The notes: generated by a model not told the origin, from the letters alone. Numbered from the stretch's first letter, positions 26,259 to 34,108 are shown. The stretch: DNA of 64,000 nt from an uncultured Eubacteriales bacterium (GCA_902777335.1 CACYTF010000005.1:49624-113623), one strand, 5' to 3'. Numbers and translations: made by a program.

Positions 26259-26894
26259 TTAGCCTTCGGCGGTCTTGGTGGCGGCTTCTTCAGTCGCTTC
26301 CTGGACGGCCTCGGCAGCCTCGTCGGCCTTTTCCTCGACCTTCTCAGCGGCCTCTTCGACCTTCTCCTCGGCCTTCTCGGTGGCTTCCTCGGCCTTTTCC
26401 TCGACCTTCTCGGCGGCCTCTTCGACCTTTTCCTCTACGGCCTCGGTGGCTTCCTCAGCCTTTTCCTCGGTCTTCTCGGCGGTCTCCTCAACCTTTTCCC
26501 CTACGGCCTCGGCGGCTTCCTCAGCCTTTTCCTCGACGGCTTCGGCGGCCTCAGAGGCTTCCTCGGCGGTTTCGTCGGCGGCCTCGGCGGCATCCTCAAC
26601 GGCCTGGTCGATGGCCTCGGTGACGTCGCTCACGGTCGCCTTGTTGTTGAGGTTGTGGGAGGTGACGATGGTCGCCACAATGGCCAGCACGATGAACACG
26701 ACCGCGGCGATCTTGGTGTACTTCTGAAGGCGACCCTCCATGCTCTTGGCCTTGTTCTTGCCGAAGAAGGTCTCGGCGCCACCGCCGATCGCGCCAAGAC
26801 CCTGGCGCTGGCCTTCCTGCATCAGCACGGCCACGATGAGGACGATGGAAATCAGAATCAGCACGATATCGATGATGATGGACAAAGCGGACAT
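26259..26894 (-). CDS. secG: SecG translocase subunit with a long 11-residue-repeat tail
   Basis: SecG assists the SecYEG protein-export channel. Residues 1-~82 are an ordinary SecG: helix 1 (ALSIIIDIVLILISIVLIVAVLMQEG), the QGLGAIGGGAETFFGKNKA loop and helix 2 (KIAAVVFIVLAIVATIVTS). Unlike the usual ~75-residue protein, this continues for ~125 more residues made almost only of Ala, Glu, Lys, Val and Thr. About eight 11-residue units follow the pattern V-E-E-K-x-E-E-A-x-E-x, a hendecad coiled-coil. AAGGAGG lies before the ATG and a consensus promoter is upstream. The tail's role is unknown. The same gene shows as DNA-level 33-base repeats (about 26285-26540). Confidence 0.9.
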   Translation of the reverse strand: MSALSIIIDIVLILISIVLIVAVLMQEGQRQGLGAIGGGAETFFGKNKAKSMEGRLQKYTKIAAVVFIVLAIVATIVTSHNLNNKATVSDVTEAIDQAVEDAAEAADETAEEASEAAEAVEEKAEEAAEAVGEKVEETAEKTEEKAEEATEAVEEKVEEAAEKVEEKAEEATEKAEEKVEEAAEKVEEKADEAAEAVQEATEEAATKTAEG

Positions 26895-27001
26895 GGAACA
26901 TCCTCCTTAAGTAAATAAAAACTCCTGTCCTTTGATCGCCGCAGATGTGATCTGCGCCGTTAAAGCGCACAAAAATACCCGTCGATCAAACACGCTTAGC
27001 T

Positions 27002-27030
27002 ATTATAGCACGCCTTTTGTGAAAACGCAA
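27002..27030 (-). promoter_or_regulatory. secG promoter
   Basis: On the minus strand: TTGCGT (27030-27025), 17-base spacer, TATAAT (27007-27002). It starts just after the rsmI stop and about 110 bases before secG. Confidence 0.75.
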
Positions 27031-27076
27031 CCGCCTTTTGGACGATTTCGCCGGTTTTTCACGGTTAATTCTTGCG

Positions 27077-27946
27077 TTATAGCGGCGCGTCGGCCCCTTC
27101 AAACCGCTTTGCGATGCGCAGCCGGGCCCGGTAGACCTCGTTTCTGGCAAAACCGGCCGCCTGCGCGGCGTCGGCGGCCTCGCGCAGGCCGTCGCCCGCA
27201 AGAAGGCGCGACAGCATGAACGCGGCGGCGTCGGCGGGGGCGGCGCTCTGTTCCAGGGGCGGCAGGGCGGAAAGGTCCAGCGCCAGGCAGTATTCGCCCT
27301 TGTCGGCGCTGGGGTTGGCCCGCAGCTGCGCGAGCACCTCGGGGGCGGGCCCCCGGTAGATGCGCTCGAAGCGCTTGGTCAGGTCGCTGCACACGCACAG
27401 CGCGGCCTGGGGCCACTTTTCGGCGATGGCCGCCACCAGATCGACGATCCTGTGGGGCGACTCGTACAGCACGCACACCGGCAGGCCGGAGCTGCGGATG
27501 GCGTCCAGCTTTTCATCCAGCGCCTTCTTCTCCCGGGGCAGAAAGCCGTAGAAGGCGAACTGGCGGGCGTCAAAGCCCGAGACGGACAGCGCCGTGACCA
27601 CCGCCGAGGGCCCGCAGACGGGCTCTACCGGTATGCCGGCCTCGTGGCAGGCCCGCACCAGCAGGTGTCCGGGGTCGGAGATGCCGGGCGTGCCCGCGTC
27701 GCAGGTCAGCGCCACCGTCAGATCCTCCGCCAGCATCCGCGCCACCAGCTGCGGGGCCTTGTTTTCCTCGTTGTGGCGGTGGCAGGAGGTCATGGGCCGG
27801 TGCAGATCGAAGGTGTTGAGCAGCTTCATGGTGACCCGGGTGTCCTCGGCGGCGATCAGGTCGGCGCGCTCCAGCGCCTCGCGCATGCGGGGCGTCAGGT
27901 CGTTCAGGTTGCCGATGGGGGTGGCGACGACGTACAGCTTGGGCAT
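27077..27946 (-). CDS. rsmI: 16S rRNA (cytidine-1402-2'-O)-methyltransferase
   Basis: Adds the 2'-O-methyl group at C1402 of 16S rRNA in the decoding site. The 289-residue protein starts PKLYVVATPIGNLNDLTPR, and contains AEDTRVTMKLL, CDAGTPGISDPG and LYESPHRI, all RsmI signatures of the tetrapyrrole-methylase fold. GGAGG precedes the ATG. It is last of the trpS-rsmH-tgt-rmt-rsmI run and is separated from rmt by a heptamer array. RsmH, encoded 2 kb upstream, makes the N4-methyl group on the same nucleotide. Confidence 0.95.
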   Translation of the reverse strand: MPKLYVVATPIGNLNDLTPRMREALERADLIAAEDTRVTMKLLNTFDLHRPMTSCHRHNEENKAPQLVARMLAEDLTVALTCDAGTPGISDPGHLLVRACHEAGIPVEPVCGPSAVVTALSVSGFDARQFAFYGFLPREKKALDEKLDAIRSSGLPVCVLYESPHRIVDLVAAIAEKWPQAALCVCSDLTKRFERIYRGPAPEVLAQLRANPSADKGEYCLALDLSALPPLEQSAAPADAAAFMLSRLLAGDGLREAADAAQAAGFARNEVYRARLRIAKRFEGADAPL

Positions 27947-27961
27947 GGCGGCCTCCTTGAG

Positions 27962-28038
27962 GAGTGAAGAGTGAAGAGTGAGGAGTGAAGAGTGAGGAGT
28001 GAGGAGTGAAGAGTGAAGAGGGAAGAGGGAAGAGTGAG
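27962..28038. repeat. Heptamer array 1: eleven units of GAGTGAR
   Basis: Eleven consecutive 7-base units, mostly GAGTGAA or GAGTGAG with two GAGGGAA, fill the gap between rsmI and rmt. It is a degenerate tandem repeat with no spacers and is not a CRISPR. An array of the same length and strand sense lies at 29931-30007. Confidence 0.9.
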
Positions 28039-28051
28039 CAGACGGTGGAGG

Positions 28052-28840
28052 TTATCTCATATCCTGTTTCAGTATGTAGAACAGTTCGTTGGACGTCTCG
28101 AAATGATCGGCGAGGCTTCGCCCGGGGGGGATGTGCGCCGACATCCAGTCGGAATAGTGTCCGGCCATGCCCACGTTCCTGCCGCCCAGCGTGCGGGTGG
28201 GGAAGGAGGCGACCAGCCATTTGGCATTCAAGGCGCGCATCACATCCATGGCGGAAGCTGCGCGCTGCCTTTCGAGCAGGGGCAGGAGCTTGAACAGAAG
28301 CGCCACGTCGTATTCGACGCCCGGGATCGCGCCGGGGCTCAACAGGTCCGCGCAGACGGCCCGCACGGGCATGCCGTAGACCTGGCCGAAGCGGTTGACC
28401 GCCTCCACAGCGCTGCCTGAGATGTCCACCCCCACGGTGTTGACGCCCCGCGCGCCCAGGTACAGCGGGTTGATGCCGCAGGCCAGGTCGAGAACCGACC
28501 GGGGTCGGCCTGTGATTTCAAACAGGCGACCGTAGAGCGCGTCCGTATCGGACAGGGGCAATCGCTCGCGGGTGGAGGCGTGGCGGCTGAGCATGCGTTC
28601 CAGACCGATGTCGGTTTTATCGCAGTGCCAGGCGTGCATGTCGCGGGCCAGCTGCAGGGATTCCTCGCCCGTCATGAACGCGGCGGTGATGCCGTGCAGC
28701 GCCTCGCGGGCGGCTCTGTCCACGTCCTTGGGCTTTTTGTACTTTCCCACGCACTCTGCCCAGACCCGGCGCACCGTGTCCGGGCAGATATCACGGTACT
28801 TTTTGGACGCGAGCAGCTTGTCAAGAAGATCGTCACGCAT
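28052..28840 (-). CDS. rmt: RmtB-like 16S rRNA (guanine-1405-N7)-methyltransferase
   Basis: Family members methylate N7 of G1405 in helix 44 and block 4,6-disubstituted deoxystreptamine aminoglycosides. The 262-residue protein follows RmtB-type enzymes along its length: LASKKYRDICPDTVRR (10-25), ALHGITAAFMT (47-57), RHASTRERL (86-94), SAM motif RSVLDLACGINPL (114-126), LLFKLLPLLERQRAASAM (181-198), SFPTRTLGGR (212-221) and ELFYILK at the end. RmtB itself is ~251 residues. The start at 28840 overlaps the TGT-like gene by eight bases, so the two are coupled; a TTG at 28846 is possible. It lies within a housekeeping rRNA-methylation operon and not beside integrases or transposases. Activity is inferred from similarity. 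Confidence 0.88.
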   Translation of the reverse strand: MRDDLLDKLLASKKYRDICPDTVRRVWAECVGKYKKPKDVDRAAREALHGITAAFMTGEESLQLARDMHAWHCDKTDIGLERMLSRHASTRERLPLSDTDALYGRLFEITGRPRSVLDLACGINPLYLGARGVNTVGVDISGSAVEAVNRFGQVYGMPVRAVCADLLSPGAIPGVEYDVALLFKLLPLLERQRAASAMDVMRALNAKWLVASFPTRTLGGRNVGMAGHYSDWMSAHIPPGRSLADHFETSNELFYILKQDMR

Positions 28841-29915
28841 CGCCAAGCAGCTCCATCAGTCGCCCGTAGAACCTCAGGTTGTGGGCGGTGGCCAGATGCA
28901 GGGCGTAGGGGTCGCCCACCTTGAACAGGTGGTGCAGATACGCCCGGGAGTGGTTCTTGCACAACAGGCAGTCGCAGCGCGGGTCCACCGGCCCGTCCTC
29001 GCGCCGGTGCTCGTCGTCCAGTATGTACAGGAACTTATAGAACCGGCCGTCCGCCCGGCGCACGCCCTCGGGGGTGTCCATGCCGGGCAGCCAGGTGTAC
29101 AGCCGCTGGTGACGCGCCTCGCGGGTGGGAATGACGCAGTCGAACAGGCTGTAGCCCATGCCTACCAGTTGGGCAATCTCCTCCGGCCGGCCCAGGCCCA
29201 TGGCGTACTTGACCTTGTGGTCGGGCATGGCGTCCGCGGCCATCTTCAGTATGTCCGGCCGGAACGCGCCGCTGGCGTCCAGGGGCCAGCCGCCGAAGCC
29301 GTAGCCGTCAAAGCCGATCTCCTCCAGACGCCTGCCGCACTCCATGCGCAGCTCGGGGTCGCTGCCGCCCTGCACGATGCCGAACAGCAGCGGCTTCTTC
29401 TCCATGCGCGCGGCCAGCTTGTCAAACTCCGCCCGGCAGCGCTCGCCCCAGCGCACGGTCAGCTCCACGCTGCGCCGCTGCACGTCGGCGGGGTCGTCCG
29501 GGTGGGTGCACATGTCCAGCGCCATCATGATGTCGCTGCCGTACTGAAACTGCACCTGCATGCATTTCTCCGGCGTGTAGGTCAGCTTGTCCCGACCGAG
29601 GTCGGGGCGGAATATGATCTCCTTGTCCCGAATCTCGCCGTACTCCGGGTTCTCCCGAATCAGCGAGTACAGCTGGAAGCCGCCGGAATCGGTCAGTATC
29701 GCGCCGCGGTAGCCGGTAAAGCCGTGCAGCCCGCCCAGGCCCTTGATGAGCTTCGCCCCGGGCTTGGTCATCAGGTGATAGCTGTTCATCTCGCAGCCGT
29801 GCAGCCCGGCGGCGTACACGTCCTCAAACGCGCCCGCCCGGATCGCCCCATAGGTGGCGTCCGGGAAAAAGGCGGGGAGGGGGACGGAACAGGAAGGAGT
29901 ATCAAGGTGGCGCAT
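28833..29915 (-). CDS. Divergent tRNA-guanine transglycosylase-like protein
   Basis: TGT exchanges guanine 34 of certain tRNAs for a queuosine precursor. The 360-residue product keeps LTDSGGFQLYSL (Asp general base, ~75), GIVQGG (~183), FDCVIPTREARH (catalytic Asp, ~258) and the zinc ligands CDCLLCKNHSRAYLHHLF (~315). The base-specificity loop, normally GGLAVGE, is GFGGWPLD here. The substrate base or tRNA may therefore differ. It is coupled to rmt by an eight-base overlap, and both lie between two heptamer arrays. It could be the cell's ordinary TGT or a specialised paralogue; no other queuosine genes are in the window. Confidence 0.8.
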   Translation of the reverse strand: MRHLDTPSCSVPLPAFFPDATYGAIRAGAFEDVYAAGLHGCEMNSYHLMTKPGAKLIKGLGGLHGFTGYRGAILTDSGGFQLYSLIRENPEYGEIRDKEIIFRPDLGRDKLTYTPEKCMQVQFQYGSDIMMALDMCTHPDDPADVQRRSVELTVRWGERCRAEFDKLAARMEKKPLLFGIVQGGSDPELRMECGRRLEEIGFDGYGFGGWPLDASGAFRPDILKMAADAMPDHKVKYAMGLGRPEEIAQLVGMGYSLFDCVIPTREARHQRLYTWLPGMDTPEGVRRADGRFYKFLYILDDEHRREDGPVDPRCDCLLCKNHSRAYLHHLFKVGDPYALHLATAHNLRFYGRLMELLGDA

Positions 29916-29930
29916 AGAGACCTCGTTTTA

Positions 29931-30007
29931 GAGTGGAGAGTGGAGAGTGGAGAGTGGAGAGTGGAGTTGGAAAGAGTGAGGAGTGAGGAGTTAGGAGTTA
30001 GGAGTAA
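29931..30007. repeat. Heptamer array 2: eleven units, GAGTGGA then GGAGTKA
   Basis: Five GAGTGGA units, one altered unit (GTTGGAA) and five units of the AGAGTGA/GGAGTTA type make 77 bases, the same length as array 1. The right end runs into rsmH: on the minus strand the array supplies that gene's last codons (T-P-N-S) and its TAA stop. Confidence 0.9.
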
Positions 30008-30965
30008 TGATTTGTGGGGGGAGCTTTTCTATGATGCGGAGGCTGGCGCTGCGGGACCTTGGATTCGCGGCCAGCTCGGCTTCGGAGGCGGTAATGGGTT
30101 TGCGGGTGATCAGTTTGACCGTGGGCTTCTTGCCGCACACGCACACCGGGAAGGATTTCGGGCAGGTGCAGGGGTCGGCGAGGCTTTTGAAGGTGTTCTT
30201 GACGATGCGGTCCTCCAGCGAGTGGAAGGTGATGGCGCACAGCCGGCCGCCTGGGTTCAAAAGCTCCACCAGCGCCCGCAGGGCGGCCTCCAGCGGCTCC
30301 AGCTCGTCGTTCACGGCGATGCGCAGCGCCTGGAAGGTCCTTCGGGCCGGGTGGCTGCCGTCCGCCTGGCGCAGCTTTTTCGGTATGGCGGCGTCGACGA
30401 TGTTCACCAGCTGGCCGGTGGTCTCAATGGGCGCGGCCTTGCGGCGGTCGCAGATCACCCGGGCGATCTGCCGGGCCCACTTCTCCTCGCCGTAGTCCCG
30501 CAGGATGCGGTTCAATGCGTCCTCGGACCAGCCGTTCACGATCTCCCGGGCGGAAAGGGCCTGGCTCTGGTCCATGCGCATGTCCAGCGGCGCGTCGTCG
30601 TGGTACGAGAAGCCCCGCTCCCGCACGTCCAGCTGGTGGCTGGACACGCCCAGGTCGATCAGCACGCCGTCCAGACCGGAGTCTATTTTGGCCTCCGAGA
30701 GCAGCGCCGGCGCGTCGTGGAAGTTGCCCCGCAGGCAGATGAAACGCGCGCCCGAGGCAATGCCCGCCAGGCGCGCGGAGGCGGCCTCGATGGCTTCGGC
30801 GTCCCGATCGATGCCGATCAGCAGGCCGCCCGCGCCGAGGCGCTTCAATATCTCGCCGGAATGCCCGGCGCCGCCGAGGGTGCAGTCGAGGTAGACTCCG
30901 ATCGGTTTAATGGCCAGGCCCTCCAGGCACTCGCTCAGCAGCACGGGCAGGTGGTGAAAGCTCAT
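29991..30965 (-). CDS. rsmH: 16S rRNA (cytosine-1402-N4)-methyltransferase
   Basis: Methylates N4 of C1402 in 16S rRNA. The 324-residue product shows HLPVLLSECLEGL, LDCTLGGAGHSGEIL (SAM site, ~28), LIDLGVSSHQLD (~105), ARRTFQALRIAVNDEL (~208) and RLCAITFHSLEDRIVK. After the usual end (RSASLRIIEKLP) there are eight extra residues; the last four and the stop lie inside heptamer array 2, suggesting the original terminus was replaced. The start overlaps trpS by four bases (ATGA). The usual mraZ and division neighbours are absent here. Confidence 0.96.
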   Translation of the reverse strand: MSFHHLPVLLSECLEGLAIKPIGVYLDCTLGGAGHSGEILKRLGAGGLLIGIDRDAEAIEAASARLAGIASGARFICLRGNFHDAPALLSEAKIDSGLDGVLIDLGVSSHQLDVRERGFSYHDDAPLDMRMDQSQALSAREIVNGWSEDALNRILRDYGEEKWARQIARVICDRRKAAPIETTGQLVNIVDAAIPKKLRQADGSHPARRTFQALRIAVNDELEPLEAALRALVELLNPGGRLCAITFHSLEDRIVKNTFKSLADPCTCPKSFPVCVCGKKPTVKLITRKPITASEAELAANPRSRSASLRIIEKLPPQIITPNS

Positions 30966-31972
30966 AGCTTCCAGGGCGCGATGCCCAGCTTCTTGCGCAC
31001 CTTCAGCATGGTGCGGTGGGCGATGGCTGCCGCGCGCTCGCGGCCGGAATCCATCACCTGCTGCAGATACGCCTTGTCGGCGCTGATGCGGTCGTACTCG
31101 GCCTGTATGGGCTCCAGCACGGCGATCACGCTGTCGGCCACGGCGTCCTTGAACTTGCCGTAGCCCGCGCCGTCGAACTCGGCGGAGATGTCGTCCATGC
31201 TCCTGCCGGTCAGCGCCGACATGATGCTCATCAAATTGGCGACGCCGGGCTTGTTCTCCGGGTCAAAGCGCACGGAGTTGTCGCAGTCGGTCACCGCGCG
31301 GCGAATCTTCTTGCGGATGACGTCGGGCCGGTCGAGTATGGCGATGTAGGTCTCCTCCGGATCGGACTTGCTCATCTTGCGGGTGGGCTCTTGCAGGCTC
31401 ATGACCCGCGCGCCCACCTTCGGGAAGTACCCCTCCGGAATGGTGAACACGTCGCCGTAGACGGCGTTGAAGCGCTCGGCGATGTCCCGGCAGATCTCCA
31501 GGTGCTGCTTCTGGTCCGCGCCGATGGGCACCAGGTCGGTCTGGTACAGCAGTATGTCCGCCGCCATCAGCACCGGATAGGTGAACAGGCCGCAGTTGAT
31601 GTTGTCGGCGTGCTTCTGGGATTTGTCCTTGAACTGGGTCATCCGGGACATCTCGCCCATGTAGGTAAAGCAGTTCAGGATCCAGGCCAGCTCCGGGTGG
31701 GCGGCCACCTGGCTCTGGAAGTAGATGATGTTCTTCTCCGGGTCCAGGCCGCTGGCCAGGAATATGGCCATTGTGCGCAGGCAGGCCTTGCGAAGCTCCG
31801 CGGGGTTCTGGCGCACCGTCAGCGCGTGCAGGTCCACGATGGAGTACAGGCAGTCGTATTCGTCCTGCAGCAGGCCGAAGTTGCGCAGCGCGCCGATGTA
31901 GTTGCCCAGCGTCAAATTGCCCGTGGGCTGTATGCCGGAGAAAATCCTTTTCTTCTGAAGCTGCTGTTCCAT
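30962..31972 (-). CDS. trpS: Tryptophanyl-tRNA synthetase
   Basis: Charges tRNA-Trp. A 336-residue class I synthetase with RIFSGIQPTGNLTLGNYIGAL (HIGH-type site, residues ~8-28), GADQKQHLEICRDIA and RKMSKSDPEETY (KMSKS site). The start at 31972 has GGAGG seven bases upstream; the longer frame from 32026 includes the promoter region. No T-box lies upstream, unlike leuS. It leads the operon trpS-rsmH-tgt-rmt-rsmI. Confidence 0.96.
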   Translation of the reverse strand: MEQQLQKKRIFSGIQPTGNLTLGNYIGALRNFGLLQDEYDCLYSIVDLHALTVRQNPAELRKACLRTMAIFLASGLDPEKNIIYFQSQVAAHPELAWILNCFTYMGEMSRMTQFKDKSQKHADNINCGLFTYPVLMAADILLYQTDLVPIGADQKQHLEICRDIAERFNAVYGDVFTIPEGYFPKVGARVMSLQEPTRKMSKSDPEETYIAILDRPDVIRKKIRRAVTDCDNSVRFDPENKPGVANLMSIMSALTGRSMDDISAEFDGAGYGKFKDAVADSVIAVLEPIQAEYDRISADKAYLQQVMDSGRERAAAIAHRTMLKVRKKLGIAPWKL

Positions 31973-32031
31973 AATCAACCTCCGCGATTCGTCTCTGCCG
32001 GCGCGTGTGCCCCGGCGTGGTGTCAAAGGGT

Positions 32032-32061
32032 ATTATAGCATGCGGGGAATTCCCCCGTCAA
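32032..32061 (-). promoter_or_regulatory. trpS operon promoter
   Basis: Minus strand TTGACG (32061-32056), 18-base spacer containing the palindrome GGGGAATTCCCC, then TATAAT (32037-32032). It should drive trpS and the rRNA methyltransferase genes behind it. Confidence 0.65.
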
Positions 32062-32067
32062 TACGGT

Positions 32068-33195
32068 TCAGCGCAGCGCCTTCACGTAGCAGCGGCGGCG
32101 CTTGTGCTGCTCGGTCTTGAAGAAGTTCCACTGGCTCTGCACCTTGTGGTTGGTCTCCAGCTGCGGGCCCGTCTCGGCCCGGCGGATGCCCATCTTCAGG
32201 CAGCCCTTCAGCACGTGGTTCAGCATGATGGCGTTCACGGCCTTGTTCTGGTACTCGGGGATCACGGCCACCAGGAACAGGTCCAGCGTGTCGTTCACCT
32301 TCAGGGCGCGCAGCACCCGCAGAAAGCCGAAGGGCAGAAGCCGCCCGTTGCTCTTCTTCATGGCCATGGCCATGCTGGGCGCGGACACGCCGAAGCCCAC
32401 CAGGCTGTTGTGCTCGTCCAGCACGAAGCAGGCCAGGTCCGGGTTGATCAGCGGTATGAACTTTTTGGCGTAGCGCTTGATCTGCGTTTCGTCCAGCGGC
32501 ACGGTGCCGTACAGGTCGGAATAGGCGGAGTTGATCAGCTCGAACACCTTTTCGATCAGCGGCTTGTAGTCTTTGCGGGATTTCACCTCGGCGATGTGCA
32601 AATTGGAATAGCGCATCACGCGCTCCGACAGCTTGTCCATGCGCGTGATGGTGTGCTCGTCGTAGGGCACCTCCACCAGCATCTCCACCCAGTCCACGTC
32701 CTTCTCATAGCCCAGGCGGCGCAGGTGGTCGTTGTAGTAGGGGTGGTTGTAGTAGGTGATGAACATGCTCCGGCGGTCAAAGCCCTCCACCAGCATGCCC
32801 TCCCGGTCCAAATCCGTAAAGCCCAGCGGCCCGTGGACCTCGGTGCAGCCCTTCTCCCGCGCGAATTGCTCCACCGCCTCAAACAGCGCGGAGGAGACCT
32901 CGAAGTCGTCGATGAAGTCGACCTGGGTAAAGCGCATGCGGTTCAGGCCCCACTTCTCGTTGGCCCGGCGGCTGAGTATCGCGCCGATGCGGCCCACGAC
33001 CTTGCCGTCCCGAAGCGCCAGCCAGCACTTCGCCTCGCAGTAGGAGAAGGCGGGGTTCTTCTTCGGGTTCCAGTCGTCCAGATCGTCGCCGTAAAAGGCG
33101 GGTATGAACTGGGGAACGTCCCTGTACAGCACGTTGGGGTAGTTCACGAATTTTCTCAGCTCGGACCGCGTTTTGACTTGCCTGATTTCGACCAT
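32068..33195 (-). CDS. GNAT-like protein of unknown substrate
   Basis: A 375-residue protein resembling a large GNAT-fold family seen in Firmicutes and Bacteroidetes. It starts VEIRQVKTRSELRKFVNYPNVLYRDVPQFIP, has a central WLALRDGKVVGRIGAI strand and TEVHGPLGFTDLDREGMLVEGF, and a C-terminal TLDLFLVAVIPEYQNKAVNAIMLNHV segment resembling the acetyl-CoA-binding part. ATG 33195 is chosen over the TTG at 33213. It is co-oriented with the Bax-inhibitor gene 42 bases upstream and may share its transcript. Substrate unknown. Confidence 0.75.
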   Translation of the reverse strand: MVEIRQVKTRSELRKFVNYPNVLYRDVPQFIPAFYGDDLDDWNPKKNPAFSYCEAKCWLALRDGKVVGRIGAILSRRANEKWGLNRMRFTQVDFIDDFEVSSALFEAVEQFAREKGCTEVHGPLGFTDLDREGMLVEGFDRRSMFITYYNHPYYNDHLRRLGYEKDVDWVEMLVEVPYDEHTITRMDKLSERVMRYSNLHIAEVKSRKDYKPLIEKVFELINSAYSDLYGTVPLDETQIKRYAKKFIPLINPDLACFVLDEHNSLVGFGVSAPSMAMAMKKSNGRLLPFGFLRVLRALKVNDTLDLFLVAVIPEYQNKAVNAIMLNHVLKGCLKMGIRRAETGPQLETNHKVQSQWNFFKTEQHKRRRCYVKALR

Positions 33196-33237
33196 GCGTA
33201 TCGCCTCGATCAACGTATCTTATGAATCGCCTTCCCG

Positions 33238-33930
33238 TTACTTCCGATTGCGGCTCATGATGCGCAGTATGCGCAAAAACAGGTTGATGATGTCCAGATA
33301 CAGCGAGGCGGACAGGTCGATGGCGTTGTCCACGGTGCGGGCGCAGGTGTTGGCCCGGGCCCAGTCGTAGCCGATGTACAGCGAGAATGTGGCCGTGCCG
33401 ATCCACTGGTACAGCATGGAGTTGCGGGCGCCGAACAGCAACAGGTTGATCAGGCTTCCCACGATGGTGAACAGCAGCGAGAAGAACAGCACGCGGCCGA
33501 GCCTGAGGAAGAAGCCGGGAAACAGCGTTCCGGCGATCATGAACAGCAGCGTGACGATGGCCGTGACCAGCACGGCGCTCTTGACGATGCTCACCGGGAT
33601 GCCCTGCACCGACATGCACACCACCACGCCGATGGGCGCGGCGATCAGCGTGTAGCCCACGAAGCTGAGGGCGGCTCCGCCCTTGACCACCATGATGTTG
33701 CCCACGATCACCAGCACGAAGTAGACGATCAGAAACACCGCCGGGTTCATGCCCGCCACCATGGCCATGACCTGCTGCCCGAAGGCCGCGACGGTCACGT
33801 AGTTCAGAAAAAAGCCCCACAGCAGCATGGCGCCGATGATCAGATTGTACGCGCGCTCGGAGATCTGCGATTCCTCGGCCACGTTCATCCTGCTCTTTTC
33901 GATGATGGCCTGCGTATTGCCAAGAGCCAT
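33238..33930 (-). CDS. Bax-inhibitor-1/YccA family membrane protein
   Basis: A 230-residue protein with seven hydrophobic helices and the family's ending SLYLDIINLFLRILRIMS. Characterised bacterial members are pH-sensitive calcium leak channels or interact with FtsH. The conserved acidic pair expected near the last helices is represented by DNAIDLSASLYLD. ATG 33930 has GGGGG seven bases upstream; ATG 33936 is too close to it. An ftsH gene lies 4 kb away but is not linked to this one. Confidence 0.87.
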   Translation of the reverse strand: MALGNTQAIIEKSRMNVAEESQISERAYNLIIGAMLLWGFFLNYVTVAAFGQQVMAMVAGMNPAVFLIVYFVLVIVGNIMVVKGGAALSFVGYTLIAAPIGVVVCMSVQGIPVSIVKSAVLVTAIVTLLFMIAGTLFPGFFLRLGRVLFFSLLFTIVGSLINLLLFGARNSMLYQWIGTATFSLYIGYDWARANTCARTVDNAIDLSASLYLDIINLFLRILRIMSRNRK

Positions 33931-34099
33931 TGTCATTCCCCCAATCCTTGATAAGTCCGAAGCGAAACCGCTTTCGGCACTGATGTCATTCTATCGCGAA
34001 CCCCGCCGGATGTCAAGAATCTGCACGCGCCGACTTGCGGCGGCATACTGTTAAATATATCGCCTTTTCCCAAAAGTGGCGGCAGGAAACGGTATCATA

Positions 34100-34108
34100 T
34101 GCTATAAT
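34100..34108 (+). promoter_or_regulatory. Extended -10 promoter of ddl-murF
   Basis: TGC-TATAAT with no convincing -35 box, about 37 bases before ddl. Confidence 0.5.

Noticed and set aside
27962..30007. CRISPR array
   Set aside because: Units are seven bases with no spacers, no cas genes occur, and the repeats are degenerate.
28572..31163. 863-residue frame on the plus strand
   Set aside because: It is antisense to rmt, the TGT-like gene, rsmH and trpS, and runs through heptamer array 2, which gives meaningless S-G-E-W-R-V repeats.
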